This document shows positions 29,350 to 33,053 of a stretch of 33,053 nucleotides of DNA, one piece after another. Below the pieces are notes generated by a model. It made no database searches and was not told where the DNA came from. It worked only from the letters and a program-made list of their open reading frames with translations. The position numbers and the translations under genes are program-made. Source of the DNA: an uncultured Oscillospiraceae bacterium. Lineage in GTDB: Bacteria; Bacillota; Clostridia; Oscillospirales; Acutalibacteraceae. The stretch is from assembly GCA_900543795.1 (NCBI GenBank), contig UQSH01000014.1, positions 1 through 33,053 of the forward strand. Direction: 5' to 3'. Each line of letters starts with the position of its first letter. Position 1 is the stretch's first letter.

Positions 29350-29394
29350 AATCAAGTGCTCCTCTCTGTTAGTTAAAGAATTTCTAAAAACATA

Positions 29395-29430
29395 AAAGGC
29401 GCTCCGAAACAGTTCGGAACGCCTTTGTTC
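29395..29430 (-). promoter_or_regulatory. glnA leader: terminator overlapping an ANTAR-type hairpin
   Basis: The terminator stem pairs 29413-29426 with 29395-29408 (14 bp, one G-U) and is followed by TTTATGTTTTT on the minus strand, all between the promoter and glnA. The alternative hairpin has a short 4-bp stem GAAC/GTTC (29427-29430 and 29417-29420) that closes the hexaloop AAAGGC. The loop and its closing pairs (ACAAAGGCGT) differ by one base from those in the amt leader (ACAAAGGAGT). The two leaders therefore look like members of one regulon. Confidence 0.55.
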
Positions 29431-29443
29431 TTAGTACACCATC

Positions 29444-29473
29444 ATTATATTGCTTTCTTTACGAAAATGTCAA
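29444..29473 (-). promoter_or_regulatory. Promoter of glnA
   Basis: On the minus strand, a perfect TTGACA (plus-strand 29468-29473) and a perfect TATAAT (plus-strand 29444-29449) are separated by 18 bp. The start point near 29437 leaves only about 7 nt before the antiterminator hairpin. Confidence 0.85.
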
Positions 29474-29549
29474 TATGTTTTAAAAAATTTGGTTGAGATA
29501 TGAATTGTTGCTAAAAAACATTAATGGTTTTTGTGCATTTTGAACAACA

Positions 29550-30734
29550 TTATCCTAAATTGAGAAATTCTTCCGAAACAATTTCCTTTGCGTATTTTTC
29601 AAAATACTCGGGAGTTGCTCCGTTTTGAGCGTGGGATGAGCCAAGCTCTTCCGTGTAATCCGAAAGCTTATAAACGGAAAAACTGAACTTGCCCGATGAT
29701 GATTTATACCAGCAAACAACGGGGGTTAGCTTTGCACTTGTGATTGAAATTTCCTCGCCTCTTTTTTCAACAGTTATCTGCGCCATTCCTCCGCAGAGCT
29801 GATTAAGGCTTGTTTGGTGGGAAATAAAGTTTCCGAGCGAATAATAAACAAGCATTTTTTTGCCCGTTTGCTCATTTTCAACCCATTCAACAGGTTGTAG
29901 CACATGAGGATGAGTGCCGATAACAATATCAACGCCGAGCTCGGAGAAAAGCTTAATATATTCCCTTTGATAATCCGAAACAGAGGTGCTGTTTTCAGTT
30001 CCCCAATGCGGAAAAACAATAACAACATCGGAATTTTGCTTTGCGGCATTAACATCGGCGGTTATCTTTTCCTTATCCATCATATTAACGCACCACGGCT
30101 TGCTTTCGGGAATTGAAATTCCGTTTGTGCCGTATGTATAATTAAGTATGGCGAATTTTATTCCGTTCTTTTCATAATAAACAACAGAATTATAGTCCTC
30201 CTCGGAATCGTTTGTGCCAACATGAGTTACCTCGGGATGACTGTCAAAATACTTACATTCCTGCTCAATTCCCGCATAGCCAACATCAAGCGAATGATTT
30301 GTTGCGCAGGTAAAAATATCAAAGCCTGCGTCAATAGCCGCATCGCCAACCTCCCACGGAGTGTTGAAGCAGGGATAGCCTGCATAGGCAAAGGAGCTTC
30401 CGCCAAGCATCGTTTCCTGATTTATAACGGCAATATCGGCAGCTGAAATATCGCTTTTAATGTTTTCATAAAACGAGGTGTAATCTCTTGAGCCGTTTTC
30501 CTGCTCGCCTGCGTCGATCAGTGTGTTGTGAATAAGATTATCGCCTACTGCAACAAGAGTAACCTTTGACAAGGCGGTTGTTGAAGGCTCTGTTGTTGTT
30601 TCAGAGGTTGTTTGCGCCGTTGGCATTTCGCCGTCTAAATTTTTAGTTATGTGGCCGCTGATTGCAAATCCGCTAACAACAACAACCGCAAGTATAACCG
30701 GGATAAGAACCTCCCAAAGTTTTTTATTTTTCAT
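29550..30734 (-). CDS. CapA-family metallophosphatase-like protein, membrane anchored
   Basis: This protein of about 394 residues has an N-terminal membrane anchor (about 8-28), a Thr/Ser-rich linker (about 38-57) and a CapA (poly-gamma-glutamate synthesis) domain with the calcineurin-like metal-site motifs GDNLIH, INQET, TCATNHSLD, FPHWGTEN and GTHPHVLQPVEW. It is expected to face outside. Despite the family name, no capBC genes are present, so polyglutamate synthesis is not supported; relatives include enzymes acting on cell-surface polymers. The second ATG (30734) is preferred, because GGAAGGG lies 11 nt before it but only 2 nt before the ATG at 30743. It diverges from the YlmH-like gene. 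Confidence 0.85.
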   Translation of the reverse strand: MKNKKLWEVLIPVILAVVVVSGFAISGHITKNLDGEMPTAQTTSETTTEPSTTALSKVTLVAVGDNLIHNTLIDAGEQENGSRDYTSFYENIKSDISAADIAVINQETMLGGSSFAYAGYPCFNTPWEVGDAAIDAGFDIFTCATNHSLDVGYAGIEQECKYFDSHPEVTHVGTNDSEEDYNSVVYYEKNGIKFAILNYTYGTNGISIPESKPWCVNMMDKEKITADVNAAKQNSDVVIVFPHWGTENSTSVSDYQREYIKLFSELGVDIVIGTHPHVLQPVEWVENEQTGKKMLVYYSLGNFISHQTSLNQLCGGMAQITVEKRGEEISITSAKLTPVVCWYKSSSGKFSFSVYKLSDYTEELGSSHAQNGATPEYFEKYAKEIVSEEFLNLG

Positions 30735-30777
30735 ATTAATCATAGCCCTTCCGACTTTTATCTTTTTAATTATAATT

Positions 30778-30806
30778 ATTTTATCATATTATAATCGCTT
30801 TGGCAA
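30778..30806 (-). promoter_or_regulatory. Promoter of the capA-like gene
   Basis: On the minus strand, TTGCCA (plus-strand 30801-30806) and TAAAAT (plus-strand 30778-30783) are separated by 17 bp, about 40 nt upstream of the start codon. Confidence 0.6.
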
Positions 30807-30812
30807 CAATTC

Positions 30813-30841
30813 TTGAAATAAAGTCCTCAATGTGTTACCAT
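30813..30841 (+). promoter_or_regulatory. Candidate promoter of the YlmH-like gene
   Basis: TTGAAA (30813-30818), 17 bp, then TACCAT (30836-30841) preceded by TG (extended -10). Transcription would begin within a base or two of the ATG at 30848, giving a leaderless mRNA, which fits the lack of a ribosome site there. A TATAAT at 30790-30795 is the alternative -10, but I see no good -35 for it. Confidence 0.4.
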
Positions 30842-30847
30842 TAATTT

Positions 30848-31576
30848 ATGGAAAATGCAGAGAAAAGATTTTATGAGCTTGCCGAACGGGCTGAGGAAAG
30901 GTTTTACAACACCTTTTCCGATTTTCTTAATATGGAGGAACAAAGCACGCTTGCTTCGATGAAGCTTAAAGCACCGTTTTGCCTTTACGGAGGATATAAC
31001 GATGCCGAACGGTGCATAGCCGTTTTCGGAGACGGCTGTGAAAGCGCAGAGACTCCCGTTAAAGCAATAAGGATTGAGCCGCTTTCAAAAAAGTTTTCGG
31101 AAAAGCTTACCCACCGAGATTATTTAGGAACGCTTATGGGGCTCGGCATACGCAGAGAAATGCTGGGCGACATTGTTGTTGATGAAAACGGCGCCGTTTT
31201 ATTTTGCCTTGAAGCAGTTGCTGAATTTATAACTGCCGAGCTGATTCGCATTCGGCGAACAAGCGTTAAATGCAGCGTTATTGATAACACGCAGGATATA
31301 GTTAAATCAGAGGCGCTCGAGCGGGAAATAATTGCCGCATCGGAAAGGCTTGATGTTATAATTTCCGCCGTTTATAATTTTTCAAGAAGTGCCGTTAAAG
31401 AGGTTTTTCTTCAAAGGCGTGTTTTCGTAAACAGCAGGATATGCGAAAATTTTTCGTATATTCCCAAGGAAAACGATATTATTTCCGTGCGCCGTTGCGG
31501 AAGATTTGTTTACGGCGGTGTTTTAGGCGAAACAAAAAAGGGAAGAAAAATAATCAAAATTATGCAATATAGATAG
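30848..31576 (+). CDS. YlmH-like S4-domain RNA-binding protein
   Basis: This 242-residue protein resembles YlmH. An N-terminal domain contains AEERFYNTFSDFLNMEEQ, a central domain contains THRDYLGTLMGLGIRREMLGDI, and the C-terminal S4 RNA-binding domain (about 168-225) contains ERLDVIISAVYNFSRSAVKE. YlmH binds ribosomal RNA and is linked to rescue of stalled ribosomes in Firmicutes. In many relatives it lies in the division cluster (ylmG-ylmH-divIVA); here it stands alone. No Shine-Dalgarno sequence precedes the ATG, yet the family N-terminus starts there. Confidence 0.87.
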   Translation: MENAEKRFYELAERAEERFYNTFSDFLNMEEQSTLASMKLKAPFCLYGGYNDAERCIAVFGDGCESAETPVKAIRIEPLSKKFSEKLTHRDYLGTLMGLGIRREMLGDIVVDENGAVLFCLEAVAEFITAELIRIRRTSVKCSVIDNTQDIVKSEALEREIIAASERLDVIISAVYNFSRSAVKEVFLQRRVFVNSRICENFSYIPKENDIISVRRCGRFVYGGVLGETKKGRKIIKIMQYR

Positions 31577-31604
31577 TGCTGTTTTTTAATTGAAGGCAAC
31601 GAAA

Positions 31605-31638
31605 AAATGCCGCAGGAGCCTGTGCTTCTGCGGCATTT
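31605..31638 (-). terminator. Terminator of ilvE (possibly bidirectional)
   Basis: A 15-bp stem with one G-U-type mismatch (31605-31619 with 31624-31638) has a CTGT loop. On the minus strand TTTTTT follows, so it serves ilvE; on the plus strand the T tract is poor (ATTTAGTGTTT). Confidence 0.82.
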
Positions 31639-31651
31639 AGTGTTTCTGTTA

Positions 31652-32680
31652 TTATAATTTAATCTCGTGAACCCAACCCTCAGGGCCTTCAATTGTGCCC
31701 ATCTGAATACCGGTAAGGGTTTCATAAAGCTTCTTCGTAACAGGTCCCATTTCATCCATTCCGCTCGGGAAGCAGATTTCGTTGCCGTGGTCAACAATTT
31801 TGCCAACAGGGCTGATAACAGCCGCCGTTCCGCAAAGACCGCACTCTGCAAAATCCTTAACCTCTTCAAAGGCAACAGGTCTGTGCTCAACCTTTAAGCC
31901 AAGAATTTCCTCTGCAACAACGCAAAGAGAACGCCTTGTGATAGACGGAAGAATTGAATTTGATTTAGGAGTAACAATTGTGCCGTCCTTTGTTACAAAC
32001 AGGAAGTTTGCGCCGCCGGTTTCCTCAACATAGGTTCTTGTTGCCGAATCAAGATACATATTTTCATCATATCCCTGATTGTGCGCATCAACAATTGCAT
32101 AAAGGCTCATTGCATAGTTAAGGCCTGCTTTGATATTGCCTGTTCCGTGAGGAGCGGCACGGTCATAATCGCAAACACGAATTGTTATCGGCTTTGCACC
32201 GCCCTTGAAATAGGGACCAACAGGAGTGCAAAACATTCTGAACTGATACTCATCTGCCGGCTTAACTCCGATAACAGAGTTTGAGCCAAACATAAACGGG
32301 CGGATATAAAGGGTTGCGCCCGAGCCGTAAGGAGGAACCCAAGCAGCGTTTGCCCTAACAACCTCTTCAACAGCCTCAATAAATCTATCCTCCGGAAAAA
32401 CGGGCATTTGAAGCCTTTTTGCAGAATCCGCAAGTCTGCTTGCATTAAGGTCGGGACGGAAGCAAACAATTCGTCCGTCTGCCGTTGTGTATGCTTTAAG
32501 GCCCTCAAAAACCGTTTGAGCATATTGAAGAACGCACGCACATTCGCTCATTGTTATTGTGTTGTCAGAGGTAAGGGTGCCGTTGTTCCACTTGCCGTCC
32601 TTAAAATTAGAAACATATCTTTTATCGGTTGGCATATAGCCAAAGCCGAGAGAAGACCAATCTATGTTTTTCTTTTCCAT
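31652..32680 (-). CDS. ilvE: Branched-chain amino acid aminotransferase
   Basis: This 342-residue fold-type IV PLP enzyme transfers amino groups between glutamate and leucine, isoleucine or valine. The cofactor lysine is Lys184 in GTGNIKAGLNYA, with EETGGANFLFV (220-229) and the CGTAAVISPV motif near the C-terminus. Length and the opening IDWSSLGFGYMPTDKRYVS place it with the larger, eukaryote-like BCAT type II group. It has Cys280 and Cys283 as a CGLC pair, at the position of the redox-sensitive CxxC of human BCAT. AGGAAG lies upstream of the ATG. Glutamate use links it to the nitrogen genes nearby, but it has its own promoter and terminator. Confidence 0.96.
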   Translation of the reverse strand: MEKKNIDWSSLGFGYMPTDKRYVSNFKDGKWNNGTLTSDNTITMSECACVLQYAQTVFEGLKAYTTADGRIVCFRPDLNASRLADSAKRLQMPVFPEDRFIEAVEEVVRANAAWVPPYGSGATLYIRPFMFGSNSVIGVKPADEYQFRMFCTPVGPYFKGGAKPITIRVCDYDRAAPHGTGNIKAGLNYAMSLYAIVDAHNQGYDENMYLDSATRTYVEETGGANFLFVTKDGTIVTPKSNSILPSITRRSLCVVAEEILGLKVEHRPVAFEEVKDFAECGLCGTAAVISPVGKIVDHGNEICFPSGMDEMGPVTKKLYETLTGIQMGTIEGPEGWVHEIKL

Positions 32681-32718
32681 AATATATTACTTCCTTTCAA
32701 AAAATTCTATTTAAGTAA

Positions 32719-32747
32719 ATTTTACTACCATTATTTTTCATTGTCAA
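32719..32747 (-). promoter_or_regulatory. Promoter of ilvE
   Basis: On the minus strand, a perfect TTGACA (plus-strand 32742-32747) and TAAAAT (plus-strand 32719-32724) are separated by 17 bp. The 5' UTR would be about 32 nt, with no room for a T-box or attenuator. Confidence 0.85.
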
Positions 32748-32787
32748 CCGAATGAATATTTTTTTTGGATAAAATACATAAAAACTG

Positions 32788-32816
32788 TTGAGATTTAGTT
32801 GATAATATACTATTAT
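32788..32816 (+). promoter_or_regulatory. Promoter of the FprA-like gene
   Basis: TTGAGA (32788-32793) and TATTAT (32811-32816) are separated by 17 bp, about 35 nt before the ATG, with GGGAGG between. Confidence 0.6.
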
Positions 32817-32851
32817 ATATTAATAGCAAATAGTTTTTCGGGAGGTATAAA

Positions 32852-33053
32852 ATGGAATTCATTTCAAATTCGGTAAAGTATATAGGAACAGACGATAAGG
32901 ATTTAGACCTTTTTGAAGGTCAATATATAATTCCAAACGGAATTTCTTATAATTCTTATCTTATCGTTGACGAAAAAATTGCGGTTATGGATACGGTTGA
33001 TTCAAGGAAAACAAAGGAATGGCTTGAAAATCTTGAAGCCGCCCTTGAAGGAA
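32852..33053 (+). CDS. FprA-type flavodiiron protein (5' end only)
   Basis: This is the first 67 codons of a gene cut by the window end. The translated start (MEFISNSVKYIGTDDKD, then LFEGQYIIPNGISYNSYLIV and KIAVMDTVDSR) matches the N-terminal strands of the metallo-beta-lactamase-like domain of A-type flavoproteins, which reduce oxygen or nitric oxide in anaerobes. The metal ligands and the flavodoxin domain lie beyond the window. GGGAGG sits about 7 nt before the ATG. Confidence 0.88.
   Translation, partial: MEFISNSVKYIGTDDKDLDLFEGQYIIPNGISYNSYLIVDEKIAVMDTVDSRKTKEWLENLEAALEG

Noticed and set aside
30735..30760. GGAAGGGCTATGATTAATATG upstream of the capA-like gene as a fourth copy of the leader element (positions 30732-30752, minus strand)
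   Set aside because: Only the ribosome-site end resembles the leader. The GC-rich arm and the TTTTGCAG core are missing, so it is an ordinary ribosome site.
32681..32851. T-box or leucine attenuator upstream of ilvE
   Set aside because: The promoter is only about 32 nt from the start codon, and no specifier hairpin, T-box sequence or terminator is present.
1..33053. CRISPR arrays, insertion sequences, prophage or integrative elements
   Set aside because: No spaced direct repeats, transposase, integrase or phage structural gene was seen.

Overview
The window looks like chromosomal DNA of an anaerobic, spore-lineage Firmicute, most likely a gut Clostridia of the Oscillospirales/Ruminococcaceae type. 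The signs are a SpoVT regulator, an L27 protein with the N-terminal extension cut by the Prp protease, a split ferredoxin-containing glutamate synthase, a PduL phosphotransacylase, the start of an FprA-type flavodiiron protein, TTGACA/TATAAT promoters and U-tailed terminators. The taxon is inferred from gene content, because there is no rRNA in the window. No phage, insertion sequence or CRISPR array was seen.

Left part (1-9300). A minus-strand membrane acyltransferase-like gene diverges from a plus-strand run: FlK-like thioesterase, a HAD-Nudix fusion, the cysteine desulfurase/ThiI pair for tRNA 4-thiouridine, and a membrane protein with a sortase B fold that has lost its catalytic His and Cys. 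Next come three genes for a GlpA-like/GlpB-like/DUF1667 redox complex. A strong terminator at 9240-9279 separates this run from convergent genes.

Middle (9280-18840). A uracil-DNA glycosylase is coupled to a GH110-like beta-helix protein (minus). These are followed by pduL (plus), a YczE-type membrane protein, spoVT, pnp and rpsO (all minus), and then the L21-prp-L27 operon (plus). The rpsO-pnp spacer holds a terminator and a very long hairpin. A small unknown gene and a tRNA-Ser(GGA) follow.

Right part (18840-33053). This is mainly nitrogen assimilation on the minus strand: glnA, an ammonium transporter fused to a PII domain, a five-gene glutamate synthase operon, and purF downstream. The glnA and amt leaders each hold a terminator that overlaps an alternative hairpin with an AAAGGM hexaloop. 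This is the architecture of ANTAR-protein antitermination targets, so the two genes probably share an RNA-level nitrogen switch. A 270-bp nested inverted-repeat element lies between the amt stop codon and the glutamate synthase operon. The window ends with a CapA-type protein, a YlmH-like S4 protein, ilvE and the 5' end of an FprA-like flavoprotein gene.

The features most worth a second look are the paired antiterminator leaders, three related 5' leader elements (before the GlpA-like gene, the DUF1667 gene and pduL), the pseudo-sortase, the HAD-Nudix and Amt-PII fusions, and the 270-bp structured element.
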